Shown: positions 1 through 11,583, counted from the first letter of the stretch. The stretch is 64,000 nucleotides of DNA from Pseudomonas cavernae (GCF_003595175.1 NZ_CP032419.1:1736001-1800000); one strand, 5' to 3'. Made by a program: numbers and translations. The notes: generated by a model not told the origin, from the sequence alone.

Positions 1-228
1 GAGGGCAACCTCAAGCTGCTCGGCGTGCGTCCGCAGGTCGGCTTTGGCGATGCGCCACAGCCCCTGCAATGGCAGCTGTTTGACCTGTCCACCGACCGCG
101 GCGAGCGCCACGACCTGGCTGCCGAGCAGCCGCAGACCGTGCAGCGTCTCAGGCAGGCCTGGCAGGACTACGCACAACGCGTTGGCGTGGTCTTCCCGCC
201 GGCGGCGAAGACGGCGTCCGTGCCTTGA
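1..228 (+). CDS. Sulfatase family protein, C-terminal end (partial)
   Basis: The reading frame is open from the first base of the window and ends at 228, so only the last 75 residues are present. The stretch WQLFDLSTDRGERHDLA followed by a Tyr-containing terminal helix is the usual C-terminal end of arylsulfatase-type enzymes, which hydrolyse sulfate esters with a formylglycine residue that would lie off-window. The substrate cannot be judged from this tail. Confidence 0.7.
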   Translation, partial: EGNLKLLGVRPQVGFGDAPQPLQWQLFDLSTDRGERHDLAAEQPQTVQRLRQAWQDYAQRVGVVFPPAAKTASVP

Positions 229-287
229 TCCACCACCTTCGACCGAGCGCCCGTGCTCGGTCGCAGCTTTTCTGGAGCTAGCCGAAC

Positions 288-1139
288 ATGCGCATTCCGT
301 ATCTTTTGGGTTCTGTTCTAACCCTGTTGCTGGCCTTCAGCCAGCCCAGCCGTGCGGCTGCGCCAGATAGCGCCGACACCGCGCAGGCCAAGCACCTGCT
401 GCAGAGTGCCGTCGAGTATTACCGGGTGCAGGGCGATGCCGCCTTCGCCGCCTTCAGCCGGCAGGGTGAGTTCATTGATGGCGAGCACTACGTCTTCGTC
501 GTCGACACCCGTGGCACCATGCTCGCCAGTGGCGGCACCTCGGCGGTGCTGATCGGCCGGGACGTTTCCGCAGTCCTTGAGCCGGAGTTGCGCACCGCCT
601 TTGCCCAGGCGCTGGCCAGCGACGAAGGCCAGGTCCAGACCGCCGAGTACCGCTGGATGAATGCCCGCGACAGCCGCGTCGAGCGCAAGCAGGTGTACTA
701 CCAGCGGGTCGGCGAACGCATCATCGCGGTCGGCCACTACCTGCCGCGCGCCGCCCCGGAACAGGCGCAGAACCTGTTGAACCGCGCCGTTGCGGCGTTT
801 AGCAAAGACCCGCAGGGCACCCTCCATTCGATCAACCAACTCTCCGCGGATTTTCGCGAGGATGACCTGTACGTCTTCGTTGTCGATCTGGACAACCGGC
901 GTTACGTCGCCCACGGCTACAACCTGCGGCTGCTGGGCGTGGATTTCGCCACTATCCAGGATCCGGAAGGCAAGCCGGTCGGCGCGCCGATCCTGGCGCT
1001 GATGAGCACCGCCGCGAGCGGCGGCTACGACTACCATTGGAAGAACCCGGTGACCGCCAAGGTCGAGGGCAAGCACGCCTTGCTGCGCAAGGTCGGGCAC
1101 TACCTGCTCGCGGTGGGTTATTACCGCGAGACGAAATGA
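288..1139 (+). CDS. Exported double Cache-domain protein
   Basis: A 283-residue protein with an N-terminal signal peptide (hydrophobic residues 5-17, then SRAAA). Two related halves follow. Each contains a Cache-like core with a YVFVVD strand (about residues 68-73 and 194-199) and a closing strand ending in GHYL (about residues 148 and 272). Such periplasmic single-Cache units bind small ligands, often organic acids, but here there is no membrane anchor or output domain, so it is probably a soluble or secreted sensor or binding protein. The DUF2218 gene starts 10 bases downstream and is likely cotranscribed. The start at 288 gives a good signal peptide and has a GAGC purine stretch upstream. 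Confidence 0.75.
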   Translation: MRIPYLLGSVLTLLLAFSQPSRAAAPDSADTAQAKHLLQSAVEYYRVQGDAAFAAFSRQGEFIDGEHYVFVVDTRGTMLASGGTSAVLIGRDVSAVLEPELRTAFAQALASDEGQVQTAEYRWMNARDSRVERKQVYYQRVGERIIAVGHYLPRAAPEQAQNLLNRAVAAFSKDPQGTLHSINQLSADFREDDLYVFVVDLDNRRYVAHGYNLRLLGVDFATIQDPEGKPVGAPILALMSTAASGGYDYHWKNPVTAKVEGKHALLRKVGHYLLAVGYYRETK

Positions 1140-1149
1140 GGAGCGTGTG

Positions 1150-1437
1150 ATGACGGTGTATGACGCCTATGTGAACTGTGCCAATCCGGCCCGGCTGATG
1201 ACCCGGCTGTGCCGGCACTGGGGCCACAAGTTCACGGTCGAGTTGGACGAAGGACGCGGCGCGGTGGAGTTTCCCAACGGCCGCTGTGAGTTCGTCAGCG
1301 AGGTCGGCCTGCTGCAGGTCAGCCTGCGCATGCCGGAGGACAACCAGGCGCGCATGCAGCAGGTGGTCGCCGAGCATCTGCAGCGCATGGCCGGCGACGA
1401 GCCGCTGGTTATCGAATGGCGCGTGCGGCTGGAGTAG
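1150..1437 (+). CDS. DUF2218 family protein
   Basis: A 95-residue acidic protein of the DUF2218 family, recognised from the small alpha/beta fold with NPARLMTRLCRHWGHKF near the N-terminus and a conserved Glu/Gly-rich middle. The ATG at 1150 is preferred over the GTG at 1147 because GAGGAG lies six bases upstream. Its biochemical role is unknown; family members often sit beside metal or iron homeostasis genes, which is not the case here. It follows the Cache protein closely and is convergent with the MFS gene, only 3 bases apart at their stops. Confidence 0.7.
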   Translation: MTVYDAYVNCANPARLMTRLCRHWGHKFTVELDEGRGAVEFPNGRCEFVSEVGLLQVSLRMPEDNQARMQQVVAEHLQRMAGDEPLVIEWRVRLE

Positions 1438-1440
1438 CGT

Positions 1441-2898
1441 TCAGGCCGGCGGGTTGAGTTGGCGGCTGAGCGTGCGGTCTTCCAGACGCAGGGCGATCAG
1501 CAGTGGCAGCAACGCAAGGCCGGCGTCGATCAGCAGCAGGTGACGGAAGGCATTGTGCAGCGCTTCGCGATCCAGAGTCGGCAGGGCCACGCCCGCTTCG
1601 GATAACGCGCAACTGGGGCAATCCGGCAGCAGACGCCATAGCAGGCTGGATAGCAGCGCCGCACCCAGCGCCCCACCCAGACCACGGAACAGACCACAGA
1701 CGCCGGTGGCCACCCCCAGGTGGCTGCTCGGCGCCGCGCTTTGCACCGCCACCAGCGCGGTGGGGAACTGCAGGCCGAGTGCAGCACCGCACATCAGCAA
1801 GATGAGCAGCGCCACCGGTCCCGCCAGGTTCGGCAGCAGCGCCAGCAGCACCAGGCTGAGCGGCATCAGCAAGGTGCCGCACAGGATCATCGGTTTGTAA
1901 CGTTGCAGGCGCGCACTCAGGCTGCCAGCGATGTAGGCGCCGAGCGGCGCGCCGAACGCCACCGCCATCAGTTGGCTGGCGCTGGTGCCGGCGCCTCCAG
2001 CGCTATGGGCCTGCAGCGGAATCAGCACGGCCAGGCCGACCCCCTGGAAGTTGGCGAAGAACAGCAGCAGCCAGCCCGAGCGCACCGGAGCCAGGCGCAG
2101 CAGGCCCGGTGGGATCAGCGGCTCGGCACTGCGCGATTGCTGCCAGGCGAATAGCGCCAGGCCCGTCACGCCGAGCAGGAGGGACAGACCGTTCGGCGCC
2201 AGCAGCCACTGGGGCTGCTGGCCGAGGCGGGTGACCAGCACCAGCAGGCTGCCCAGGCCGAGAATCAGCAGGGCGCTGCCGAGGTAGTCGATGCGTGCAT
2301 CGCGGCGCTTCTCCACCAGCCCGGCGAGACGTCGCTGGCAGAGGAACCAGGCCAGCGCGCCGAGCGGCAGGTTGATCCAGAACACCCAGCGCCATGACCA
2401 TTGGCTGCTCAGCAAGCCGCCCAGCGATGGGCCGATCAGACTGGCCAGCGCGAACATGCCGCTGAACCAGGCCTGATAGCGTCCGCGTTCGGCGGGGGCG
2501 ATGAGGTCTCCGATCAACGCCTGGATGGTCGCCAGCAGGCCGCCGGCGCCGATGCCTTGCAGGACCCGCCCCGCCACCAGTTGCGCCATGTCTTGCGCCA
2601 GGCCGCAGAGCAGCGAGGCGAGCACGAACAGCCCGATGGCAAGCGCCAACAAGCGCCGTCTGCCGAGCAGGTCGCCGAGCTTGCCGAAGATCGGTGTGGT
2701 CACGGTCATGGCCAGCAGGTAGCCGGACACCACCCAGGCCAGCAGCTCGCTGCCCGGCAGGTGCTGGGCGATGTCGGGCAGGGTCACGGCGACGATGGTC
2801 TGGTCGAGCGCGGCGAGGAACAGGCCGAGCATCAAGCCGACCAGGACGCTGCGCAGCTGCGTGGGACTGAGGGGTGGGGCGGCCGGGATGCTGGTCAT
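1441..2898 (-). CDS. MFS drug/solute exporter, DHA2 (EmrB/QacA) family
   Basis: A 485-residue integral membrane protein with about 14 hydrophobic segments, the size and layout of the DHA2 proton-antiport family. The motif LDQTIVAVTLPDIA in helix 1 and the motif-A loop GKLGDLLGRRR between helices 2 and 3 are diagnostic, and the motif-C-like GPSLGG is present near residue 158. It is expected to export drugs or toxic metabolites across the inner membrane. No EmrA-type adaptor gene is adjacent. It starts 9 bases after the stop of the exported protein at 2908-3633, so the two probably form an operon. Confidence 0.85.
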   Translation of the reverse strand: MTSIPAAPPLSPTQLRSVLVGLMLGLFLAALDQTIVAVTLPDIAQHLPGSELLAWVVSGYLLAMTVTTPIFGKLGDLLGRRRLLALAIGLFVLASLLCGLAQDMAQLVAGRVLQGIGAGGLLATIQALIGDLIAPAERGRYQAWFSGMFALASLIGPSLGGLLSSQWSWRWVFWINLPLGALAWFLCQRRLAGLVEKRRDARIDYLGSALLILGLGSLLVLVTRLGQQPQWLLAPNGLSLLLGVTGLALFAWQQSRSAEPLIPPGLLRLAPVRSGWLLLFFANFQGVGLAVLIPLQAHSAGGAGTSASQLMAVAFGAPLGAYIAGSLSARLQRYKPMILCGTLLMPLSLVLLALLPNLAGPVALLILLMCGAALGLQFPTALVAVQSAAPSSHLGVATGVCGLFRGLGGALGAALLSSLLWRLLPDCPSCALSEAGVALPTLDREALHNAFRHLLLIDAGLALLPLLIALRLEDRTLSRQLNPPA

Positions 2899-2907
2899 GA
2901 ACTGTCC

Positions 2908-3633
2908 TTACTCTGCATCGAGTTTGGCCAGGCCATCGGTGACCTGGCCAAGGTAGTAGGCGGCGCTGCTAGGTACCCAATCGAGATCATGCTGGAGCAG
3001 GCGCGGGCGGATGAAGTCGTATTTGCGCTTGAGCTTGGCCAGCTCATTGACCTGTTGCGGCCATTGCCGCTGCAGCTCGTTGAAACCCTGGAGGATCTGC
3101 TGATCCAGTTGCGGGAAAGTGTTGTCATCGACGCTCACCACATACACCGCGAGCGAGCCGAAGGTGCGCGTCTCATAGAGCAGCAAAAGACGCTCAACGT
3201 TCAGGCTCAGGCGATGCAGATCGAGCTGCTGCGCTTCGCCGGGCAGTGCGGCGGCATAGCGCTTGGCGGCTTGCTGATCGAGACGGGTTTGGGCCTCCAG
3301 CAGCGGGTTGATCCAGTTGGGGTAGAGCTGGGCCTCGCTGGCTGGCTGACGTTCCAACTCGGCAATCTGGCGGCCCATGTCCGCCGCAGCGGTGCTCAGC
3401 ACGGGGTCCTGCTCCTCGGTCAGCAGCTGTTGCAACTGCTGCAGGTCCTGGCGATAGCGTTCGGCATGTTTGGGGTCGCTGCCGTCCTGGTTGGGGTTGT
3501 AGTAGACCAGCAGGTTGCTGCAGACACTGAAAGCCTCGCTGCGGATGGCTTGCAGCCGCGCGCCGGGCAGGCTGGCCGAGGCCAGGTTGGCGCTCAGCAG
3601 CAGCAACAGCAGGCAGAGCGAACGGATAGGCAT
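2908..3633 (-). CDS. Exported conserved hypothetical protein
   Basis: A 241-residue protein beginning MPIRSLCLLLLLLSANLASA, a clear Sec signal peptide with cleavage after ASA. The open frame extends further upstream, but only the 3633 start places the signal peptide at the N-terminus. The mature part is mostly helical and rich in Gln and Leu, with one conserved-looking Cys. No domain is recognised. It lies upstream of the MFS exporter with a 9-base gap and may be a periplasmic partner of it, but nothing in the sequence proves this. Confidence 0.6.
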   Translation of the reverse strand: MPIRSLCLLLLLLSANLASASLPGARLQAIRSEAFSVCSNLLVYYNPNQDGSDPKHAERYRQDLQQLQQLLTEEQDPVLSTAAADMGRQIAELERQPASEAQLYPNWINPLLEAQTRLDQQAAKRYAAALPGEAQQLDLHRLSLNVERLLLLYETRTFGSLAVYVVSVDDNTFPQLDQQILQGFNELQRQWPQQVNELAKLKRKYDFIRPRLLQHDLDWVPSSAAYYLGQVTDGLAKLDAE

Positions 3634-3947
3634 GGCGGCATTCCTTTGTTGTTGTTTTGGCTCATGCTGTGGCGCCGTGCCGGACCCGCAAGGTGCGGGC
3701 CCGGTGCCGTTCTGGTCGCGGCGGATAGCTGCGACAGTTCGGCGGGCGCAGGAGGAGAACAACGGCAGCCTTGTGGGCAGCGCGTCGACAGCCAGGGCTC
3801 TTGGCGGAGTACCTTAGGCAGTGGGCCGGCGGCTCGGCAATCCGGCGCAGCGAACAGGGTTCGATTAGCGCCCAGAAAGCGTCGTGACGGGCTCACAGGC
3901 TGTGAAAAAACGCCTGGGGCTGTCCCGCCTCTAGGCGCCGGAGAACA
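3634..3947. other. Intergenic region with a G+C-rich inverted repeat
   Basis: This 314-base stretch separates the end of pobA from the start of the next minus-strand gene and shows no convincing coding sequence. An imperfect inverted repeat at about 3676-3700 (CCGGACCCGCA, loop AGG, TGCGGGCCCGG) could be a stem-loop in the leader of the exported protein or part of pobA termination. The remaining sequence would hold the promoter of the 3633 gene; I cannot assign its boxes. Confidence 0.4.
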
Positions 3948-6130
<2,183 letters not shown>

Positions 6131-6135
<5 letters not shown>

Positions 6136-6158
6136 CAGTGTTTCTGCGTCGTGCTACC
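6131..6158 (+). terminator. Hairpin at the pobR stop codon
   Basis: GGTAGCA at 6131-6137 pairs perfectly with TGCTACC at 6152-6158 across a 14-base loop, and the stem includes the pobR stop codon. There is no strong T-tract, so an intrinsic terminator is possible but weakly supported. Confidence 0.3.
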
Positions 6159-6364
6159 TGAGTGTTCTTCAGAGTTTCCCTAGGGCTGTAGAACATCTCG
6201 ATGTGATCGAATAGGTCGCGTCTAGCTCCTTCCGGCTGTCGTGGATTTTGCGCCTGATCTGACTCGAGGAAAGTTCTACTTCTGACGAGCACTAATTTAT
6301 GGGGGGCGATCAATTCAACCCTTTACAGGCGAGACTCCTCGCCTGAGTCGAGTTCGGTGGGTTT

Positions 6365-7477
6365 GTGGCTAAGACACTGATTGTTGGTGGTGGTGTTATC
6401 GGGCTGTTGTCTGCGCAGCTATTGGCGGCACAGGGGGAGGAGGTGCTGTTGGTTGAGCGGCAGCAGTTGGGCGCCGAGTCGTCTTGGGCGGGTGGTGGAA
6501 TTGTTTCTCTACTCTACCCTTGGCGTTACAGTCCAGCCGTGTGTGCCTTGGCTCACTGGTCGCAAGCTTTTTACCCCGCATGGGGGGAGCGGCTAAGAGA
6601 CTCGACCGGTATTGATCCAGAGGTTCGTGCTACGGGGTTGTTCTGGCTGGATTTGGAGGATGAGCAACAAGCCTTGGATTGGGCGCGTGAGCAAGGGCGC
6701 AAATTGACGCCGGTCAATATAGAGAAAGTCGCCCAGAATGTTCCTGCGTTGGGGGAGGGTTTTCGACGAGCACTTCACATGCCAGGGGTTGCCAATGTGC
6801 GTAACCCTCGGTTGCTGCGAGCTTTGAGGGCTACGTTGGCTGAGAGTGCGAATGTGACGGTGCTTGAGAATACCGAGGTTAGTGGTTTTCTTCTGCAAGC
6901 TGGGTGTGTTCTGGGGGTCAATACATCGCACGGTGAACTGCGTGCTGAGCGTGCTGAGCGTGCTGAGCGTGTGGTGCTGGCGTCTGGAGCCTGGAGCGGT
7001 GAGTTGCTGACCACGCTTGGGCTTGAGTTGCCGGTTGAGCCGATCAAGGGGCAGATGATTCTCTACAAGTGTGCCGAGGATTATCTGTCGACCATGATCT
7101 TGGCGAGAGGCCGTTACGCAATTCCGCGCAAGGACGGGCACATATTGGTCGGCAGCACCCTAGAGCATGCGGGCTTCGACAAGGCGCCAACAAATACTGC
7201 ACTGGCTAGCCTCAAGGCGTCGGTGCAGGAATTGTTGCCAGCCCTGGCGGGTGCCGAAGTGGTGGGCCACTGGGCTGGACTGCGTCCGGGATCGCCAGAG
7301 GGCATTCCTTTTATTGGCGAGGTGGCCGAGTTCCCGGGGTTATGGCTGAACTGTGGTCACTACCGCAATGGCCTGTTGTTGGCCCCTGCCTCGTGTCAGT
7401 TGCTTACGGATCTAATGCTTGGGCATACCCCCATTGTTGAGCCAACGCCTTATGCCCCGGCAGGACGCTTGGGTTGA
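6365..7477 (+). CDS. thiO: FAD-dependent glycine oxidase
   Basis: A 370-residue DAO-family flavoenzyme. The N-terminal motif IVGGGVIGLLSAQLLAAQG binds the FAD ADP moiety, the block SSWAGGGIVSLLYPWRY is characteristic of ThiO, and the C-terminal LNCGHYRNGLLLAPAS closes the FAD site. ThiO oxidises glycine to iminoglycine for the thiazole moiety of thiamine. Translation starts at GTG (6365). By eye the codon use is less G+C-biased than in neighbouring genes. Three tandem copies of a 9-base unit near 6948-6975 encode AERAERAER inside the protein; other family members need not carry this insertion. It is the last ordinary gene before the mobile and catabolic region. Confidence 0.9.
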   Translation: MAKTLIVGGGVIGLLSAQLLAAQGEEVLLVERQQLGAESSWAGGGIVSLLYPWRYSPAVCALAHWSQAFYPAWGERLRDSTGIDPEVRATGLFWLDLEDEQQALDWAREQGRKLTPVNIEKVAQNVPALGEGFRRALHMPGVANVRNPRLLRALRATLAESANVTVLENTEVSGFLLQAGCVLGVNTSHGELRAERAERAERVVLASGAWSGELLTTLGLELPVEPIKGQMILYKCAEDYLSTMILARGRYAIPRKDGHILVGSTLEHAGFDKAPTNTALASLKASVQELLPALAGAEVVGHWAGLRPGSPEGIPFIGEVAEFPGLWLNCGHYRNGLLLAPASCQLLTDLMLGHTPIVEPTPYAPAGRLG

Positions 7478-8049
7478 ACCCTCTGCGGCAATTGTCAGGT
7501 TAGGGTTCAGAAATTGCGTGCGATTCCGGTGAAGCTAACAGCAGCTCACCGCTATCCTCCAGAATGAACCTGAAGGCATTGAAGCTGCTGCTCAGATGGG
7601 TACGCTGTGCTCGAGCCTGCCAATGAGGTCAAGGGCATGCTCGAGTGGTGCCTGTCTCGGAGCAAGGCCTCCCAGTGCCGGTAGCATTCCACGCCATTCG
7701 CAATCTGGTCTGGTGCACCAGGTTGATGTTCGGACCCCTTCCTGCTTTTCGACCTTCTGGGATACAGAGCTCTCCTGAGACGGTGGCTCTGATATTGGGG
7801 GCCTACATGGCCTTGAGCCGTGGAACAGTCAATTATGAGGCCTTGATTTCAGACTGGTCCGGAGGCCGTTTGCGACTAAGTAATACGACCTTACCTTGGT
7901 CCCACTCTTTCTCATCATGCAGGCAATCCAGCATAGGCCGGGGATGTCTACCGGAGCGGGGGTAGTCCACCTCATCCTGGCCGCGCTCGTACCGGTGGCC
8001 GTCACCTGCATCGAGATTTGCCAGGCGCGGCAGCTTTCGACCCGATTAT
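7478..8049. other. Non-coding scar between thiO and the catabolic block
   Basis: More than 500 bases with no intact gene. The recognisable content is an integrase C-terminal relic at 7833-7933 on the minus strand. The rest, including short open frames at 7596-7965, gives translations I cannot relate to any family. It is probably the decayed edge of an inserted element. Confidence 0.55.
7833..7933 (-). pseudogene. C-terminal relic of a tyrosine integrase
   Basis: Read on the minus strand, this segment encodes LDCLHDEKEWDQGKVVL and then RKRPP before a stop at 7833. The complete integrase at 47.1-48.5 kb ends with LDCLHDEKEWDGGKVVL and RRKLP, and the DNA of the two segments is also clearly similar. 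Upstream of 7933 the similarity stops abruptly, so only about the last 33 codons of a related integrase remain. It has the same orientation as the complete copy and lies at the other edge of the catabolic block. Confidence 0.8.
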
Positions 8050-8111
8050 GGCGTTATCGGGATAAAGCTGTGTTTCGTTGGAGCGATACGCCCATGCCCG
8101 GTCCTTAAGAT
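8050..8111 (+). promoter_or_regulatory. OxoS/XylS-type activated promoter before moaA
   Basis: Copy A of the six-member motif: GGCGTT (8050-8055), ATC, GGGATA (8059-8064), 15 bases, GGAGCG (8080-8085), 20 bases, TAAGAT (8106-8111) as the -10 box. The two GGA-containing half-sites are 21 bp apart, the spacing used by XylS-type activators. Its first box is the most divergent of the six (4 of 6 bases of TGCGCT). It points at moaA, leaving a leader of about 170 bases. Confidence 0.65.
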
Positions 8112-8288
8112 TTGTAGAGCCTTGGGTCGTAAGCGGGTGTTCTACCGTGCATGGCTGCCACGGCGGGGGGCAATTCCCGTCTGGCGCCGCAGGTGTTCAA
8201 GACACATTGCATTGGGGCGCTGCTTCGCGGGCGCTGTCGCAATCACAGGGTTGGGCAGCGAGTCGGTCTGGTAGCCGGGGGATGCGTA

Positions 8289-9281
8289 ATGGATAGCACT
8301 CTGCAGGACGGATTCGGCCGCAGTGTCGATTACCTGCGTATGTCGGTAACTGATCGCTGCGACTTTCGCTGTGTGTACTGTATGGCAGAAGACATGACGT
8401 TTCTGCCTCGCCAGCAGGTGCTCAGGCTGGATGAGTTGTACCGATTGGCGGCGCTTTTTGTCGGCAATGGGGTAAGAAAGATTCGCCTCACCGGTGGGGA
8501 GCCGCTGGTGCGTAAGGGCATCGTCAGCCTCTGTGAAAGGATTGCTGCCCTGCCGGGGCTTCAAGAGTTGGTGATGACCAGCAACGGCTCGCAACTGGTG
8601 AAGATGGCGCAGCCGCTTGCCGATGCCGGAGTCAGGCGACTCAACATCAGCCTCGATAGTCTCGACCCAATGCGCTTTTGCGCCATCACCCGGAATGGCG
8701 ACCTGGCCCAGGTTTTGGCCGGCATCAGTGCGGCCGCTGCGGCCGGCTTTGCCCGTATCAAGCTGAATACCGTGGTGATGCAGGGGCGCAATGCCGATGA
8801 GGTGCTCGATCTGGTTGACTATGCCGTCAATCGTGGGCTGGACATCAGTTTCATCGAGGAAATGCCGCTGGGGGAGGTCGGCCGTTCGCGCGGAGAAAGC
8901 TACTGCTCCAGTGACTGGGTGCGCGAGCGCATCGCACAGCGCTATAGCCTTTTCGATAGCGCCGAGCAGAGTGGCGGGCCGGCCCGTTATGTGCGCCTCC
9001 AGGGATTTCCCGAAAGCCGCATCGGCTTCATATCGCCGCATAGCCACAACTTCTGCGCCAGCTGCAATCGGGTGCGCCTGACGGTGGAGGGACGTCTGCT
9101 GCTGTGCCTGGGGCATGAGCATTCCATCGATCTGCGCGCCTTGCTGCGTCGCTACCCGGAAACCGACCAGCCCTTGCTCAGCGCCATTCACGCCGCCCTG
9201 CTGCGCAAGCCCCAGCGCCATGAATTCAGTTCGAGCGGAGAAGTGCAGGTACTGCGCTTCATGAATGCCACGGGTGGTTAG
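8289..9281 (+). CDS. moaA: GTP 3',8-cyclase (molybdenum cofactor biosynthesis MoaA)
   Basis: A 330-residue radical SAM enzyme that starts molybdopterin synthesis by cyclising GTP. The N-terminal cluster motif CDFRCVYC (CxxxCxxC), the [11 protein letters not shown] block, the C-terminal second cluster [18 protein letters not shown] and the terminal Gly-Gly are all present, so it should be active. The ATG at 8289 follows GGGGGATGCG and gives the family N-terminus [15 protein letters not shown]; earlier in-frame starts lack support. It stands alone behind one of the six shared promoters. Its presence in a catabolic regulon that encodes a molybdenum hydroxylase suggests induced cofactor supply; a housekeeping moaA should exist elsewhere. 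Confidence 0.93.
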   Translation: MDSTLQDGFGRSVDYLRMSVTDRCDFRCVYCMAEDMTFLPRQQVLRLDELYRLAALFVGNGVRKIRLTGGEPLVRKGIVSLCERIAALPGLQELVMTSNGSQLVKMAQPLADAGVRRLNISLDSLDPMRFCAITRNGDLAQVLAGISAAAAAGFARIKLNTVVMQGRNADEVLDLVDYAVNRGLDISFIEEMPLGEVGRSRGESYCSSDWVRERIAQRYSLFDSAEQSGGPARYVRLQGFPESRIGFISPHSHNFCASCNRVRLTVEGRLLLCLGHEHSIDLRALLRRYPETDQPLLSAIHAALLRKPQRHEFSSSGEVQVLRFMNATGG

Positions 9282-9739
9282 TCGCGTGTTCTGACGCTGG
9301 CTGAATGGGCGAAGTTCATCGAGCTTGAGCGGTGTGAACGTCGCTTCCGAAGCCTTGCGCTGGTAATCATCTGCCCAGGGACTGCGCGGTGCGCGGCTGG
9401 TGGACAAGGGCTGCGAGTGCGGTCGATTCATTCGTGGCGCTATTGGGATAACGCCGTGTCGCATTGGAGTGCCCCGACCAGGTCGGATTTCTATGATCGG
9501 GCATCACGGTGAAGCGCCGATGGCACTGCACTGTTCAAGACAACCTCGGAGGAAGGGTGGCCGATCCGGCTTCGGATCCGGATGCCTGCCGGCACGGCAC
9601 TCTCTCCAGCAGGGTTGATTAGCGATGCCTGATAGGGAGTTGCCTGTCCCATGAAAGAAACGCCGTACCAAGTCCTCCAGGCTTGCGTTGTGTCGGCTGC
9701 AGTCCGGGTGACGTTCGGCCTGTACGGTGGGGGTGTGAA
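9282..9739. other. Leader region between moaA and mhpB
   Basis: A 458-base region without a convincing gene. It holds copy B of the shared promoter (9436-9497) and then about 235 bases of transcribed leader before mhpB. I see no clear terminator after moaA and no recognisable coding relic; short open frames here are not supported. Confidence 0.5.
9436..9497 (+). promoter_or_regulatory. OxoS/XylS-type activated promoter before mhpB
   Basis: Copy B: GGCGCT (9436-9441), ATT, GGGATA (9445-9450), 15 bases, GGAGTG (9466-9471), 20 bases, TATGAT (9492-9497). The first box matches TGCGCT at five of six positions, and the -10 is one base from consensus. It should drive the mhp-type operon, with transcription beginning near 9504. 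Confidence 0.7.
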
Positions 9740-10699
9740 ATGAGTGCCTTGCTGCAATGTCTGTCGCACACCCCGCTAGTGGGCCACGTAGACCCTGCGT
9801 CGGATGTGTTGGCGGAGGTCGATGCAACAGTCGCGGCTGCGCGTGCGCGCATCGATCGCTTTAATCCCGAGTTGGTGATCCTGTTCGCTCCGGATCACTA
9901 CAACGGTTTCTTCTATGACCTGATGCCGTCGTTCTGTATCGGTGCTGCTGCCCATGCGATCGGCGATTTCGGCACGCTGGCCGGTCCGCTGCCGGTGCCG
10001 AAGGCGCTGGCTGAAGCCTGCGCCGAAGCGGTGCTGACGGCCGGCGTGGATGTGGCGCTGTCATATCGCATGCAGGTCGACCATGGTTTCGCCCAGCCGC
10101 TGGAGTTGCTGCTGGGTGGTCTTGGTGTTTGCCCGGTGATCCCGGTCTTCATCAATTCGGTGGCGATTCCGCTGCCGAGCTTCCAGCGTGCCCGCCTGCT
10201 CGGCGAGGCCATTGGGCACTTTGCCCGGACGCTGAATAAACGGGTCCTGTTCCTCGGTTCCGGCGGGCTGTCGCATCAGCCGCCGGTACCGGAACTGGCT
10301 AAAGTCGATGCCCGCATGGCCGACCGGCTGATGGGCAGTGGCCGCAATCTGCCGGCCGATGAACGCCAGGCGCGGCAGCAGCGAGTGATCCTCGCGGCGC
10401 AGCGCTTTGTCGAAGACCAGCACACGCTGCATCCGCTGAACCCGGAGTGGGATCAGCACTTCCTCGATCTGCTCATCGGCGGCCGCCTGGTCGAACTGGA
10501 CTGCCTGGGCAATGCCGAGCTGTCCACCCTGGCCGGCAAATCGAGTCACGAGGTGAAGACTTGGGTCGCGGCCTTCGCCGCGCTCTCGGCCTTCGGTCCC
10601 TACCAGGCCAGTGATCGCTACTACCGTCCTATCCCCGAGTGGATCGCCGGTTTCGGCTCGCTCAGCGCCCGACCCCAATCCGCGTTCAAGGAGTCATGA
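9740..10699 (+). CDS. mhpB: 2,3-dihydroxyphenylpropionate 1,2-dioxygenase (class III extradiol)
   Basis: A 319-residue enzyme matching MhpB almost end to end, from [18 protein letters not shown] to the terminal [14 protein letters not shown]. It cleaves the ring of 2,3-dihydroxyphenylpropionate (or the cinnamate analogue) next to the diol using Fe(II). The catalytic histidines are visible in [12 protein letters not shown] and [13 protein letters not shown]. The ATG at 9740 is preferred to the upstream in-frame start at 9683 because it gives the family N-terminus. It is the first gene of an operon with mhpC, mhpD, mhpF and mhpE; the mhpC start is one base after its stop. No mhpA hydroxylase is nearby, so the diol must come from another front end. 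Confidence 0.95.
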   Translation: MSALLQCLSHTPLVGHVDPASDVLAEVDATVAAARARIDRFNPELVILFAPDHYNGFFYDLMPSFCIGAAAHAIGDFGTLAGPLPVPKALAEACAEAVLTAGVDVALSYRMQVDHGFAQPLELLLGGLGVCPVIPVFINSVAIPLPSFQRARLLGEAIGHFARTLNKRVLFLGSGGLSHQPPVPELAKVDARMADRLMGSGRNLPADERQARQQRVILAAQRFVEDQHTLHPLNPEWDQHFLDLLIGGRLVELDCLGNAELSTLAGKSSHEVKTWVAAFAALSAFGPYQASDRYYRPIPEWIAGFGSLSARPQSAFKES

Positions 10700-10700
10700 G

Positions 10701-11558
10701 ATGACCGCACTGACTGAAGCCTCCACTAGCCGCTTCGCCCGAATCCGCGAAGGGGAGCTGGAACTGAACATCCATTACAACGATTGCGGGCAGGGCACCG
10801 AGACCGTTGTGATGCTGCACGGCTCTGGTCCCGGAGCCAGTGGATGGGCCAACTTCAACCGCAATATCGAGCCGCTGGTGGTCGCCGGCTTCCGCGTGAT
10901 CCTGTTGGACTGCCCGGGCTGGAGCAAAAGTGACTCCATCGTCTGCGAGGGTTCCCGTTCGGACCTCAATGCTCGCGTACTCAAGGGCTTGATGGACCCG
11001 CTCGACCTTGATCGCGTGCATATCCTTGGCAACTCCATGGGCGGTCACAGCGCCGTGGCCTTCGCCCTGTCCTGGCCGGAGCGGGTCGGCAGGCTGGTCC
11101 TCATGGGGGGTGGTACCGGCGGCGCCAGCCCCTTCGTGCCGATGCCCACCGAGGGCATCAAGCTGCTTCAGGGGCTGTACCGCGAACCCACCATCGACAA
11201 CTTGAAGAAGATGATGAACGTCTTCGTCTTCGACCCCAGCGACCTCACCGAAGAATTGTTCCAGGCCCGTCTGGACAACATGCTAGCGCGCCGCGATCAC
11301 CTGGATAACTTCGTCAAGAGCCTGGCCATTAACCCCAAACAGTTCCCCGACTTCAGCCCGCGCCTCGCCGAAATCAAGGCCGAAACCCTGGTGATCTGGG
11401 GCCGCAACGACCGCTTCGTACCCATGGACACCGGCCTGCGCCTGGTGGCTGGTATCCCTAATTCCGAACTCCACGTATTCAACAACTGCGGCCACTGGGC
11501 GCAGTGGGAACACGCCGACAAATTCAACCGCATGGTGCTGGATTTCCTCAGCCATTGA
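10701..11558 (+). CDS. mhpC: 2-hydroxy-6-oxonona-2,4-dienedioate hydrolase (meta-cleavage product hydrolase)
   Basis: A 285-residue alpha/beta hydrolase that splits the C-C bond of the meta-cleavage product to give 2-hydroxypenta-2,4-dienoate and succinate (or fumarate). The oxyanion region [10 protein letters not shown], nucleophile elbow GNSMGGH, acid GRNDRFVP and catalytic His in [11 protein letters not shown] are all in place for the MCP-hydrolase family. It begins just after the mhpB stop with AAGGAG upstream, so it is translationally close to mhpB. The order B-C-D-F-E is the usual mhp order. Confidence 0.94.
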   Translation: MTALTEASTSRFARIREGELELNIHYNDCGQGTETVVMLHGSGPGASGWANFNRNIEPLVVAGFRVILLDCPGWSKSDSIVCEGSRSDLNARVLKGLMDPLDLDRVHILGNSMGGHSAVAFALSWPERVGRLVLMGGGTGGASPFVPMPTEGIKLLQGLYREPTIDNLKKMMNVFVFDPSDLTEELFQARLDNMLARRDHLDNFVKSLAINPKQFPDFSPRLAEIKAETLVIWGRNDRFVPMDTGLRLVAGIPNSELHVFNNCGHWAQWEHADKFNRMVLDFLSH

Positions 11559-11583
11559 TCGAGCTACGGCTCCGAGGTGATTC

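Noticed and set aside
8142..9464. A 440-codon minus-strand frame opposite moaA
   Set aside because: moaA on the plus strand has all catalytic motifs; the opposite frame has none.
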